A stretch of 64,000 nt of DNA, taken from contig JAVXUO010002980.1 of NCBI GenBank assembly GCA_033065855.1, forward strand, positions 62,001 through 126,000, read 5' to 3'. A program made the translations under genes and the position numbers. Origin of the DNA: Escallonia rubra. Lineage: Eukaryota > Streptophyta > Magnoliopsida > Escalloniales > Escalloniaceae. This document shows positions 13,401-24,884 of this stretch, piece by piece. How positions within the stretch are numbered: the stretch's first letter is position 1; the number at the start of each line of letters is the position of its first letter. The notes beneath the pieces are model-generated. The model did no database searches. It saw only the letters and a list, made by a program, of their open reading frames with translations, and was not told the DNA's origin.

Positions 13401-14205
13401 ATGTGGTTCCATATAGCATCCTTGTTAAGCTTTGGTACCTTCCTCCACTCGATATAATTCAGTGGTGCCAAAATCCCGTTGCGTGCAAGAACTCCCAAAT
13501 GTGATGCAAGTTTAGTCCCTGATTCCAGAATTGGTTGGCCAAGCTCATTAGTGGGAATTTCCAAAATGCTTCCATTTTCACCCCACCCACCATGCATCAT
13601 TGTTGGGCCTCGAGTATTTGTCTGATCAGGCTGCTCCACGCTTATATCTGTTCATCAAATTCAGGTTACTGCTACAAGACATTCCATTTCTATCGCTCAA
13701 TCACTATATATCAGATGCATAGATCTCATGCTTGAGAGTATGTAAATGTTCTGTGCTTTAATGAAATAAGGGACATCTTACCCAAAAAAATGCACCAGCA
13801 AAAACAAAAATGAAAATTGTAGCCCTTTGGGTGTTTATATATTGACATATACTGGACTTTTCTTAACAGAAAGAACACATGGAAACTTGACATATACTGA
13901 CATATACATGAAAACAGTCCAGTATATTGACATATATTGGACTGTTTCCAGCATAGTAATTGAAATGAAATAGGCCAAAATTGTACACGTCTTATTATTG
14001 TACCTGCCACATGCTCATAATCTTCTTGATGGTTGTTTGTTGGTTCACTGTTTGTTGGCGAGGTGCCACCTGCAGTAGTGGCTGCCCAACTTCGTGGTGG
14101 CTCAGGCATGGTGGCATTGACCTCTTGATGCTCATTTTGACGCTCCTCATCAGGGTTTGGCATAGCTCCTGCATTTCTTTGTGCCCCATGTCTACTAATT
14201 GCCAT
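10431..14205 (-). CDS. TNPA-like / Transposase_24 protein of CACTA-2, seven exons, intact
   Basis: Inferred exons: 14205-14004, 13647-13397, 11917-11714, 11616-11527, 11441-11325, 11225-10731 and 10646-10431. Every border has GT and AG, and the phases join to 1575 nt (524 residues plus stop). Exon 2 has the family block RGPTMMHGGWGENGS followed by ASHLGVLARNG and YIEWRKVP. Exon 3 has SVGKKWKEWKH and ENQWPILVHYW. Exon 6 holds a coiled-coil-like region of two near-identical units of about 34 residues beginning RAEMEQEMQTQ. Exon 7 is basic with repeated SPRK. In the family this second protein binds the subterminal repeats and assists TNP2. Intron 2 is about 1.5 kb and carries the minisatellite. 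The ATG at 14205 is the first in frame. Confidence 0.85.
12030..13250. repeat. 92-bp minisatellite with a higher-order variant, in intron 2 of the TNPA-like gene
   Basis: The phrase acgacacagcaccatggctg recurs every 92 bp (12231, 12323, 12415, and onward). About eight nearly identical copies run to 12900, one with a 3-bp insertion near 12691. Longer variant units containing aacacaatcaacaatcacac and caacagcagtcattcccaca occur at about 12060, 12950 and 13180. Both strands are open over stretches because 92-bp units seldom include stops, but the array lies between two clear exons and is best read as intronic. Confidence 0.9.
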
Positions 14206-14518
14206 TATGCCTATGTAGTATTACAATCAAAGGTATATTTCACCGGTTAACAGGCAACAAAATAGAATATACAGAGAAAGACTACTTTGTTTCACATCGT
14301 AAACATGGTATAAGAAAGTAGCATAGAAACTAAAGAAGATGAAAGCAAATCTTTAAACTTCACATGAGGTTACATTGCAAACACGGTATAAGAAAGTAGC
14401 ATAGCAAGTAAAAAAGATGAAAGCAAATAACCAAAATCATTAACAGAGTATCCAAAAAAAGAAAAAGAAATCTACTCGAAATTCTAAGGCCGTTCAACAT
14501 TTATCAACTGAGCATCCA

Positions 14519-17500
14519 TTATCGTACTTTTCTCCTCTTTCTCCTTTGCCTAGGATCATTGGTGAGTGTGGGGTCAACTTCAGTTCCAACTAAACCTTGC
14601 CTTACCCAGGTAACATCCTCATCACATATGAACGTTGAGTCATCCAAAGATTGCTCATTCCAAAAATTAGTATGATACTGACTATGAGCTTCGTCTGGAG
14701 ATTCTTCTTCAAGAAGATCAAAAAAGTCTCTAGGCTTTGCCTTGACAACGATGTGCCAGTCTTCTTCTACCGCATCTTGGACATAAAAAACTTGTTCAGC
14801 TTGAGATGCAAATATAAACGGTTCATCTGATATGCTATGTGAATGCGCCAAATGGTTGAAGTTTACAAGCGTAAAACCCAAGCCATCTCGGTCAACAAGT
14901 CCAGTACCATTATCTACCCAGTCACACTTGAATAGCACAAACCTATATTTTTTAGAATAATGTAGAACTATGATGTCTGTCAAGACTCCATAGTAGTTTA
15001 CATCTCCCGCTATAGGATTCATGTCTCTTGCACTTGCATAACTATCTGTATTTGCCTTAACCATGACCCCACTATGCTGAGTTATTCTATTACTCTCGCG
15101 AGCCTTCGTGTGATACTTAAATCCATTTATAACATATCCTGTATATCTCTCTGCCTTCTTTAAAGGACCCATTGCCAATGATATAATTTCTTCAGATAAT
15201 GCCTCGTCACCTTCCTCGTATAGCTTTTGGACCTATTTTCAAATGGTGGAAAAAGTTTCAGGTTAAAGATTGCACCCACATTAGAATTAACTTGAAGTGA
15301 AGCAATAGATACTACACTCATTTTACTTACATGATTTCTAAACCATATGTGAAAAGTCTCATTATGAACTTTATTGACATCATGCGGTCGAAGTCGGCGA
15401 TTACTCCTTCTAATGGATGCATGATGTTCACTGCATAAATTATATACTGAGTTACAAAACCACGCGAACATAGGAAAAAAACCATATTCATGTCAGATTC
15501 TCACCGTCGATATTGAGTTATTGCATCAGAGTTGACAAGAACATATCGGTGTGCTTGTGCATATGAAACGTCATCAAGTACAAATCCCTCTGATGCCCCT
15601 AAAGGGCGACCTCCTACCGAATTCCTAGTACTGTCTCCGCCATCATCAAGCCTAAACGGTCGATTCAACTTTGTCTCAACATCGTTATTTAGATACCTTG
15701 AGCAAAATGTGACGCACTCCTCTAACCAGTATCCTTCTGCAATTGATCCCTCTGGACGGCTTCGAGTCCTTACATAGCCCTTAAGAGTAAAAAGGTATCT
15801 AAAATGCCAAATAAAAAATAAAAGCTCAATAAGAAAGTTATCACACGTGGGCCATAACTAACAAATAACATCAAACTAAATTTAGAAGCAATAACACACC
15901 TCTCAATAGGGTACATCCAACGATACTGTGGTGGTCCACCTATCAAAGCTTCTTCGGCTAAATGAATAACCAAATGCTCCATGATATCAAAAAATGATGG
16001 CGGAAATATCCTCTCAAGGTGGCAAAGTGTAAGCGCAATACGTGATTGAATATGACTCAGTTCTTCAACATGCATGACTTTTGAGCAAATTTGCCTAAAA
16101 AAGTTGCTCAGCTCAATCAAAGGTTTCACTACGTTCTCCGGCAACACGCTTCGCAGAGAGATAGGAAGTAGCTGTTGAATAAGGATATGGTTATCATGAC
16201 TTTTGAGTCCCGAAATACTTCGTTTTTGAAGATTGACACGTCGTGATATATTCGAAGCATAACCATCTGGGACTTTAACCCGCTTCAAGACTTTCAGCAC
16301 ATCATATTTGTTCTTATTATCCAGAGAGAAAGATGATGGTGGCAAATAAAATTTGTTACCCGCCCGTTGTTGAGGATGCAGTGCCTTTCGAATACCCATT
16401 TCCTTTAGATCATTGCGAGCATTTAAATTGTCCTTTCCTCTACCATCTATATTCAACAACGTCCACAGTATGTTGTCACATACATTTTTCTCAATATGCA
16501 TCACGTCAAGATTGTGACGTAGCAAATTGTCCTTCCAATAAGAGAGCTCAAAGAATATACTTAGCTTTTTCCAATTATGTGCCTCACTATCATCCTCATT
16601 GTTGTCTCTTTTCCTCTTCTTACTTTCTTGAGCTTTACCCTTACCAAACTCATTCTTTATGTCCTTAACTTGCTCATAGACTTCAGCTCCAGATAATGGA
16701 ATGGGCTTTGGATCTAATTCAACTTCACCATCAAAAGAAACTTTATCTCTTCGAAACTTATGCCCCTGATCCAACCATCTACGATGTGTCGGATAGCACT
16801 CCTTCTTTCCATGACGCAGACGACGAGACTTTGTGTACCTGTGACACAAAGGACACGCCAGCTTCCCTTTCGTGCTATATCCCGACAACATTGCATATCC
16901 TGGAAAATCACTTATCGTCCACATTAGTGAAGCGCGCATCTTAAACATTTGATTGCTAGCTGCATCATAAGTGTCTACACCAATCCATAGTTCCTTGAGC
17001 TCGTCAACCAAAGGACGCAAGTACACATCTATGTCATTACCTGGTCCCTGAGGACCATCTATTAGAAGAGACATCATCATGTATTGTTGTTTCATGCAGT
17101 TCCAGGGAGGCAAGTTATATGGAATCAAAATTACTGGCCATGTGCTGTGAGCTATATTCATACTCCTAAACGGGTTAAATCCATCCGAAGATAATCCAAG
17201 TCTTACATTACGTGGATCACTTGCAAAATCTGGATGAAGTTCATCAAAATGTTTCCAAGCACGAGAATCAGCAGGATGCCTTAGAACCCCATCATCAGTA
17301 CGCTCATCTGCATGATACCTCATAAGAGATGCTGTCTTTGGTGACATGAAGAACCTCTGAAGTCTTGGTATCAAAGGGAAGTACCTCACTACCTTGGTGG
17401 GTATCTTCATTTCCCTAACTTCATCATCATTTGGTATAGCCTTTGACTGTTTGTATCTAGGGGTATGACAATGTAAACACTTGCGCTCATAAGCTGTCTC

Positions 17501-18166
17501 TTTCCAGTATATCATACAGTCATTGGAGCATGCATGTATCTTCTTATAATCAAGCCCTAAATTCCCAATTATCTTTCGAGCTTCGTAGAATGACTTTGGT
17601 AATGTTTCGCCTCTAGGGAATGCATCTTTCAATAACTTAAGCAGCATTGTAAATACCTTGTCACTCATTGCACTCAGACACTTTATATTCAACAGCAAAA
17701 TAAGGAACGAGAGTGTCGAATACTTCTCACAACCAGGATACAACTCTTTTTCAGCTTCCTTTACGAGATTGAAGAACTTCTTAGTTGCATCGTCGAGGTC
17801 ATCACTACTTTCATTTCCTTCCCCACTATACCTCTCATCTAGCTGATTAAACAGAGGGACACCAAAAGCATCACGTATCATTTCTTGTGTTCTATCACCC
17901 ACGACTGGTTCAGGAACAGAACTTGAAGTCAATGATGATTCGCCATGGAAAATCCAATGTGTATAGCTACTTAGAAAACCATCAACCACAATATGTTCTG
18001 CCACATCTACTTTCTTCACGAATTTCATGTTACGACACTTCGTGCATGGGCATAGTATCTCTGTAGCATTAGGTCTATCCTTGGAGGCAAACTCAACAAA
18101 CTCATCAGCACCTTTCTCATACAAAGGATCCAATCTATTTCGTATATTAATCCAACTCTTATCCAT
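14519..18166 (-). CDS. TNP2 transposase of CACTA-2, four exons, intact (1124 residues)
   Basis: This is the catalytic transposase of the CACTA element. Inferred exons: 18166-15900, 15798-15505, 15430-15331 and 15232-14519. All junctions are GT-AG with matching phase, and they total 3375 nt. The N-terminus (MDKSWINIRNRL) with Cys-rich CPCTKCRN is the Transpos_assoc domain. The middle holds the Transposase_21/TNP2 core (LGLSSDGFNPF, STWPVILIPYNLPPW, DIDVYLRPLVDELKELW, LDVMHIEKNVCDN). MYPIER marks DUF4218, and exon 4 is DUF4216 (YVINGFKYHT, FVLFKCDWVD, FIFASQAEQVFYV) with a basic tail, RRKRRKVR. A longer open frame begins at 18193, but 18166 matches the family start. The same gene in CACTA-1 is fragmented. 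Length is typical for a plant TNP2. Confidence 0.93.
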
Positions 18167-20160
18167 ATTGATTTTGAGCCTGAGAGTGTACAAATGAACA
18201 AAATAATTATATCCTTAAATCACATAAAGAATATTGTCCTAGATAGTTGAGAAGCCAAATTCTTGATTACATTAAAGAAAAACCAATAATCTGGCCTACA
18301 CATATTTGCTACTATTCAATATCTGGGAAATGCTAATTCACTGCCACAAGAAGCAGGCCACTGTTATCACCACTGGTATTCTTACACTGCCCATATACCC
18401 ATGAAAAGGAAACTCCAAAAGCGCTTCCCGCAACTTCTTCGTACTAATTTAAATGGTAATGCAGGAACTTATAGGGTAAGCTGGAGACAAATTTCATGCG
18501 TTTATAAGAACGCCGCGCACACACAGAACACACTTGTGTAGGTAAACATGCACATATTTATATGTTCAGTATACTGTGATATAGTACTTCTCAAGATAGA
18601 AGGAAAAGGAAAAAGAAAAATGATCCATTCTTGCATTCAGCACACATTCGTTGAGAATATATTCTTAACTTTGAAACAACATAATACCTTGATCACAAAA
18701 GAAAATGGAGCAACAAAGTTAGAATTCGCAATGTCGTTTTTTCGTGTTCTGCACTTCTCTAATCTTTTGAAACTTTAACTAGCTTTTATGAAATCATAGC
18801 AGTGAATCCTAGACCAATTCAACAAAAGAAAGATCTAGACATACATAAGGCACGAATTAAGGAACGCAAAAAATCACATCAAATACGATTAGTTGCACAC
18901 GTAACCACATGTTGGCAAGAGATTAAGCGCAATGAACATTGTTCAAAAGTGTATAGAACTGTTGGACATTCAGGACTTAAACTATCCCAAGGGCTCCAAA
19001 AACCTCTCCGAAGAGCTTGTGCATTCTTTTTCTTTCCACAAAGCCTAGTACATCATGTTAGAAAACAGGATTTACCAACATCCATGAACACAATTCCTAG
19101 CATTCTACAACTCAAGCATCTTGTGTCTACAGTATGTTAGATAGTCAATTCCTAACAAGCTGTTGTGTCTACAGTCTGTTAGATAGTTACACACACCCTT
19201 GAGATAGTTTAAGTCCTGAATGTCCAACAGTCCTGAATGTCCACCATAATCATTTCACACAAAATGGAACAAAAGTTATGAAAAACATGCTACAGATTAC
19301 AAACATTGGGCAATCCTGTTTCTGTTTCTAAGTCTTTAATAGTCTCTGTTTTCCTCAAAAGATAGCAGAGAATATGGTATATATGCAACTCCATCAAGTT
19401 TGGGGCAAAGGTTCATTATAACATTGAGCTTTGCATATAATAATCTTCCAGCAATGTCAATAAACATGTCACAGGTTTTTACCTGGAACTAATGCAGGAT
19501 TAAGCGCCCAGCAGCCTCTCAGACGGCCTTCTTTTTCCGTCGTGAGCTGAAAAGCAAGAATTCAACGTCAAAATTTAACGAACATTAAGAGATGGTGATG
19601 AATCTTAACATACCATACCTTGCTGAAAATGAATCGGAATTGCACACGTCACTGTGCAATAATTTACAGCGAATTGATTGCGAGAGAGACCATGAGAGCA
19701 GCAAGAGAGCGTAATTAAGGAAGAAGATGGGATTTGGGCGACGGCGGTCTTGAAAGTGGAGGCTGAATCGGTTCAAGTTTCCAACGGCTGAACCGACCGC
19801 TGAATCGACACGAGCAACAGCGATTTGGGGAGAGTGCGAGGGAGGCTGATTGTCGGATGTTCGGAGAAGATGAACAACAGCGATTAAACACGAGCAACAG
19901 CGATTTGGTTCCCGATCGCGATGTATGTAGCGGGACTGTAGAAGACGAGTACTGTAGCACGCCTGTAGCGTCGGATGATTTGAGAAGATGAACTGTTTAG
20001 GAGAAGGAGTACTGTAGCACGCCCCTATTTGGCCGAAAATTTTGGCGCCACGATTTCCCATTGTTTCTTTTTGCTCCGACGTTTATTCACTTTTTGGGTC
20101 AAACCGACGTTTATTCACTTAGACGAGTAAAGATAAAAAACGAAATAAAAGACCAAAACG
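18167..20160. other. Upstream region of CACTA-2 TNP2; no gene, several local repeats
   Basis: No convincing coding sequence. A 27-bp perfect inverted repeat joins about 18960-18988 (tgttggacattcaggactta onward) and about 19204-19231. The phrase ttgtgtctacagt, followed by tgttagatagt, is doubled near 19120-19190. At 19800-19920 the phrase acgagcaacagcgatttgg is doubled, and gtactgtagcacgcc is doubled at about 19950 and 20010. The GC-richer block 19500-20060 may be the transcribed 5' leader and promoter of TNP2 (inference). Confidence 0.55.
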
Positions 20161-20431
20161 ACGTCGTTTAGAATCCAAGAGCTATGGCATTTACTGTAAG
20201 TGTCGCTATTAAACGACATGTCAGTAAATGACGCTTAATTAGTGACGCCAAAAGTAAACCGACGCTTAAACAATGGCACTTAATAAACCGTCGGAAACTT
20301 TGTGACACATTAATATATGTGTCGTAAATTTTCCGACATTGTGATGGAAATGCCACAAAATATAATTAATTTATGGCACTTTTGTAAGCGTCAGAAATTA
20401 AGCGTCGCCTAAACCACTTTTTTTAGTAGTG
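20160..20431. repeat. Right subterminal repeats and TIR of CACTA-2
   Basis: Motifs such as gtgtcgctat, cgacgcttaa and agtgtcg variants repeat in both orientations and lead to the terminal inverted repeat ending ttttagtagtg at 20431. Confidence 0.8.
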
Positions 20432-21240
20432 CGTATTGGAGGAGTAGTACATTCTCTGAAGCCGTGGTGTGACCGAAAAATATCACAATATCTTCCATGC
20501 AATATTTTTCTTCTTCCCTTTGTCCGGTTATTACCTCGAATGATTGCATACTGGACACCGTGACAACTCCTTATTCTCTTTCACGCATCTATCCGCTCAT
20601 AACTCAACCTAAGTTTTCTCATCATCTTCTTCGCGTCATAGTACAACGGCGGTAGCTTTTCATTTTCGGGCAAAATTTCTTTGATTAAGGTAACAAACTC
20701 GTTAAATTCTTTCTCACTCAGCCCGTGGTCTGATTTTAACTGTAATACCCTACTAACAGCAGACTGTCGTGTGTGTTTCTGAATTCCATCCCACAATGGC
20801 TCTTCCGCATCTCTTAACAAATCATAAAAATGATTAGCCCCCTTGTTCGGCTGCTGGGGACTGTCATCACCGCCGTCATTACCCCAGTCAACATTAGCAT
20901 GCCCAGCATCCATAATAATATCTCGGTAATCATACTGTGCCTTCTCCCTAACTTCAGTTTGACTAGCCGGGTTGGACGTCAATACTATCGTTTCCCCGTG
21001 CTGCGTCCACCTTGTGTATCCACCCATAAAACCGTACCGACGAAGATGCCGTTTTACTTCAAATCTTTTTCTCTAATACAACAACTCACATCTACCGCAC
21101 GAACACCTTATCTTATCAAAGTCAACACGTGCAAGATGCGCATAAGCGAAGTCAAGAAATTCGTTAACGCGATCCTCAAAATCATCAGCATTCTTCCTTT
21201 TTATCCAACTTCGATCGACCGACATGACGACTGAGATAAC
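20432..21240 (-). pseudogene. CACTA-1 TNP2 transposase, N-terminal part
   Basis: The open segment 21073-21270 carries the start of the protein (MSVDRSWIKRKN) and the Cys motif IRCSCGRCE of the Transpos_assoc domain. The segment 20581-21027 gives YTRWTQHGE, NHFYDLLRDAEEPLWDG and LPPLYYDAKKMMRKLRLSYE, parallel to THWIFHGES and LPKSFYEARKIIGNLGLDYK in the CACTA-2 protein. A frameshift lies between the two segments near 21030-21080. CACTA-2 cuts it at 20432, and the protein continues at 8362 and below. Confidence 0.85.
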
Positions 21241-21372
21241 GTACTGTATACCACCTTCAATTATGACCAATCATTAGACATGGTCGATGTAAATATGAAT
21301 GCATGAATGTGACAACATGTCTATATATATCCCCTCCGTTCTTTAATAGGTAGTGGTCTTATCCTATTCAGA

Positions 21373-21645
21373 AAAGTACATGTTTATAAAACAGTGAAGA
21401 ATTCATGCTTAGTCCTATGTCTACGGAAAAGTTGGCAGCACCTCCCCGCATTTTTCCAAGTACACGACATCGATTAAGTGTTCTAATATTCATCTAATCT
21501 TGCCTTGCAAGGTTTGATGGATGTTAGAACACCAGATCTGTATGCACCCGGAGAAACACATGAGAACGTGTACCAAATATCCATGACATAGAACAGATAG
21601 CATGAGTCGAAACATTGTTTTATAAACACGTAGCTTTTCCAAATT
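21373..21645. repeat. Imperfect inverted repeat, about 135-bp arms, centre near 21505
   Basis: The left arm starts with acatgtttataaaacagtg. The right arm ends with cattgttttataaacacgta. The centre folds at gtgttctaatattcatc against gatggatgttagaacac. Arms match only partly by eye, best at both ends. It could be an old foldback MITE in the promoter region of CACTA-1 TNP2. No coding potential. Confidence 0.5.
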
Positions 21646-21959
21646 GTCCAAACTGGACATCCAAAGGCTTATTACAAAGCATTACTTTGTAATGAGTACC
21701 TTTGAACAAGAACTTAGGGTTTTTATGCATGCATGCGTTTAGAATTTGGTAACATATGGAAGCATCTTTCTGAAATATCAAAATTGCAGAAAAATTGTTG
21801 CATATGTTACCAATTCGACTTTAAATAGAATTCGTTGGCAACGAGTTGAACCATCTCGTTGTCAATGGACTTCACAAAATAATAATGAATATTCGTAATG
21901 CAGGTTTTATAAACAACAAGTAATTGAGCCATCTCTGTGGATTATGGATTAATTATGGG

Positions 21960-22778
21960 CTGTACAATGGCTTACTAGGATAAAGTAGGGATGTACTAGG
22001 GTTAAGTAGGTAATTAGCATTGGTAGGTTAAAATATGATAAATAGGGTAATTAGGGTTGGTAAGGTTAATAAGGGTTAACTATGGTTAATTAGGGTTTAG
22101 CGTTTAAGGTTTAATTAATCTAATTAGGGTTTAATAAGATATGTTAGGGCTAATTAGTGTTAGTTAGGAGTACTTTGGGCTAATTATAGCTAATTAGGGT
22201 TGATTAGTACTAATAAGGGCTAATTAGGGTTTAATTGTGCGGATTAGTATTGATTAGTCCTAATTAGGGTTAACTAGGTTATTAGGGTTAATTACGATTA
22301 ATAGGGTTTATAAGATATGTTAGGGCTAATTAGTGTTAATTAGGAATACTTTGGGCTAATTATAGCTAATTAGGGTTGATTAGGACTAATCAGGGTTATT
22401 TAGAGCTAATTAGGGTTTAATTGTGCGGATTAGTGTTGATTAGTCCTAATTAGGCTTAATTGGGTTGTTAGGGTTAATTACGACTAATTAGGCTACCTAT
22501 AATCAACTAGGGTTAATTGGGTTCATTAGAGCTAATCAGGTTTAGTTAGGTTTTAGGGTTTAGGGTTTAATTAATCTAATTAGGGTTTAATAAGATATGA
22601 GTAATTAGGGCTAATTAGGGTTTAATTTGGGATGATTAGTGTTAATTATGACTAATTTGGGGTAATTACATCTAATTAGGGTTCATTGGCATGGGTTCTT
22701 AGGGTTAATAAAAACACTAATTAGAGCTAATTAGGGTTAATTGGGTCCATTAGGGTTAATCATGACTAATTATAACCA
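21960..22778 (+). repeat. Satellite-like array of degenerate TAATTAGGG-type units
   Basis: Nearly every 10-20 bp repeats taattagggtt or gctaattaggg. Longer units recur: aagatatgttagggctaatt appears near 22136 and 22311, and ttaattgtgcggattagt appears twice. The same family forms the arrays at 59563-60632 (mainly reverse orientation) and 62952-64000. Two adjoining copies of the plant telomere heptamer TTTAGGG occur near 22552-22570, but the array is not telomeric. Confidence 0.85.
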
Positions 22779-23000
22779 GTGGAGGAGCCACGATGAGATT
22801 CCAGAGGGTGCTAAAAATATCGTGTTAACCTAATTAACCTAAATTCAACAACTAACAATTCAACTAAATCACAGATATCTCAATCCAATTGGGTCCCATC
22901 CCTCAATTCTCAAATTCTCAATGCATAGTCAACAATCTCAATTCTCAAATGCTCAATGCACAATTAACAAAATTATATAAAGAATGAAAAGCGCCATAAA
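22779..23000. mobile_element. Possible hAT-like transposon terminus next to satellite
   Basis: The sequence begins abruptly at the satellite edge with cagtggaggagccac, resembling hAT-type plant termini starting CAGTGGCGGAGCC. The following 200 bp are the reverse complement of 59340-59562, which ends ggttcctccactg, again directly at a satellite edge. Both copies share tctcaatccaattgggtccc (or its complement). I could not find a matching second end or an 8-bp duplication, so the class is tentative. Confidence 0.4.
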
Positions 23001-23040
23001 GAAGTCTAACAATAACAACTAAATCACTCATCCCCTAGAA

Positions 23041-23150
23041 AGCACCGACACCTCATATAGGGTGTCGGTATGGTGTCCGACACCTACCAACACCTCCGGA
23101 CACGTGTCCGATGCCTCCGAACACGTGTCCGATGCCTCCGGACACGTGTA
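23041..23150. repeat. Short repeats of ccggacacgtgtccgatgcc
   Basis: Three copies of cacgtgtccgatgcct-like phrases, each with a CACGTG palindrome, follow tggtgtccgacacctacc. A homologous block is at 59688-59815 inside satellite. This is a dispersed repeat in this locus. The G-box-like cores could be fortuitous. Confidence 0.6.
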
Positions 23151-24884
23151 AAGCGTGTGGTACCATATTATGTGAAGGATAATAGTAAGGCTTGGCAGAG
23201 CCTTTGCCAGATTCCGATAGTCCTATGTAGCCTGTCACACCTGGCTAATGGGCCTAACTATGAGTTTGGCTTGTGACAAGTAGTTTAATAAAAAATTTCA
23301 ATTATGTTCATGAATCATATCGGTCGTTGCGCTCGGCATACTAGCTCCACTGGCTAGGGTCCATAATTACACCTTGCTATATTCATCAATATGGTGTAAG
23401 GGTAACCACAGGCACCAGCGCTATGCATTATTTAGCCCCATTGGCAAGAGCCCGTAATCTATTTTTTTTCCTGTTAGATGTGAAGCAAAGAAAGCCAATA
23501 AAAAATGCATTCCTTGCACTTTCTATATACTTTATTCCATATAGTGAGATTCCATCGGTGAATTCCACCATCAAAAAAGTGTTGAAAAAAACCTATGCAA
23601 TGAAACCGAATTCTCTTATGACCTTCACTATAACATACCCTCGGAAAAACCAATCACCACTGACAGAGGGCACGGAAACACCATGCACCATTCTCAAACT
23701 CGTCACATCACCCCAACCCTGTGCCATCCACCCACGTCACCACCACACAACCACTCATAGCAAGCAGCACCACCACATCACATGACCACCCACCTAATAC
23801 CAATAAAGGAGGTTGCTTTACCCAATCATGCCGCCACACGAGACAGTGGAAACTCACCGCCACCACCAAACAAACTCAAACACACTAACACATGCACTAA
23901 GTTGGCGGATGCGGGATGTGGGATGAAAAAATACTAGCCTAAAATTACACCCGCTCCTAAAAACTAAACCAAACTCATACAACAAACTAAACCAAAAAGG
24001 ACACTGAGCTAGGGGGAGGGGGAGGACTAAACCCTAGCCTTAAAATTAACCCTTTTTGCACGGCCTCACTAGGAACCCAAACATACATCCCACACCCCCC
24101 TATAGTTGCCTATGTAGCAAACACACCTGCCAAAGCTCATGCCAGCTGGGCATAATCACATCCACCAGTGTGACTTTATAGTCGTTTGCAAGCAAAAGTT
24201 AGTGCCCAAGCAAACTAGTTAGAACCGAAATATATTTAGTAACCCTAACGTCGCTTTGATTCATTCGGACAACCTAAAAGTAAGATTTACATAAGCAAAG
24301 CTTCTAGCCACTATCAAGTATATAGCCAATAATTGATGGAATCAAGTCTAAAATGGACTATTTCCTCTTAAGGTGAACAGGATTATGACATGTAAACCAT
24401 ATTAGCATACCTAAGTTTAGACAAAAGTAAACAACTTTGGGAAAAAGGGTTCATCGGGAATCTGATTCACATTGCAATTTCAACTTCACAGAAAAAAGCT
24501 TCACAAAATAAGACTAAACAAGCATAAACAAGCACAAAATTCACATTGCGAGACAAACTTCACATAAACCTAAAATTGTTGCATAAGGTAAATTTTAAAA
24601 CTCTTGGACATACCAATGGTGTAGCTAACGGCGGCAGGAATCCGCGGTGGTGGCGGTTGCAGGTTTAATTCTGTCGGGGGGTGGGTTGCCGTGGATGACA
24701 GAGACAGAGGTGGCGCGGAGGTGGCTGTTTGGCGGAGGTGGCGCGGCGTCGGGGGGTGGGTTGCCGTAGATGTGAAGGTCGCCGGAGTAAATATCGCCGG
24801 TGAGAGATAATTAAGAGAGAGAGAGAGAGAAAAAACCGGAGAAAGAAAAGAAAAAGGGGATCTAAAATTTTAGATAAGAATTTT
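23151..24884. other. Internal region of CACTA-1 upstream of TNP2; no gene seen
   Basis: No ORF with recognisable content. 24630-24830 is GC-rich with cgccggtgagagat-like sequence and a (GA)n run at 24810-24828, and resembles the leader regions next to the ends of the other CACTA elements here. Confidence 0.5.

Larger units (their letters stand above)
8363..20431. mobile_element. CACTA-2: complete, probably autonomous CACTA (En/Spm) element
   Basis: Both ends are visible. The left starts cactactaaaaaaagtggtt, and the right end is its exact reverse complement for 28 bp. A 3-bp duplication CGT flanks it (8360-8362 and 20432-20434), the size expected for CACTA elements. Subterminal zones carry motifs related to gtcgctaa and cgacactt in both orientations. 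Length is 12,069 bp. It encodes a TNP2 protein and a TNPA-like protein, both on the minus strand, whose exons join in frame with consensus GT-AG borders. Perfect TIRs, a perfect duplication and open reading frames all suggest a recent insertion. The target was the already degenerate TNP2 gene of CACTA-1. Confidence 0.95.

Noticed and set aside
15532-15777. 81-codon plus-strand open frame
   Set aside because: Antisense of exon 2 of the CACTA-2 TNP2 gene.
18802-19140. 112-codon plus-strand open frame upstream of TNP2
   Set aside because: No recognised motif. It overlaps the 27-bp inverted repeat and lies in the untranslated part of CACTA-2.
19585-20061. 158-codon minus-strand open frame near the CACTA-2 right end
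   Set aside because: Composition of the leader region with internal repeats. Not part of the spliced TNP2 reading and no family match.
21960-22778. Interstitial telomere
   Set aside because: Only two adjoining TTTAGGG heptamers occur. The dominant unit is TAATTAGGG-like with variable longer periods.
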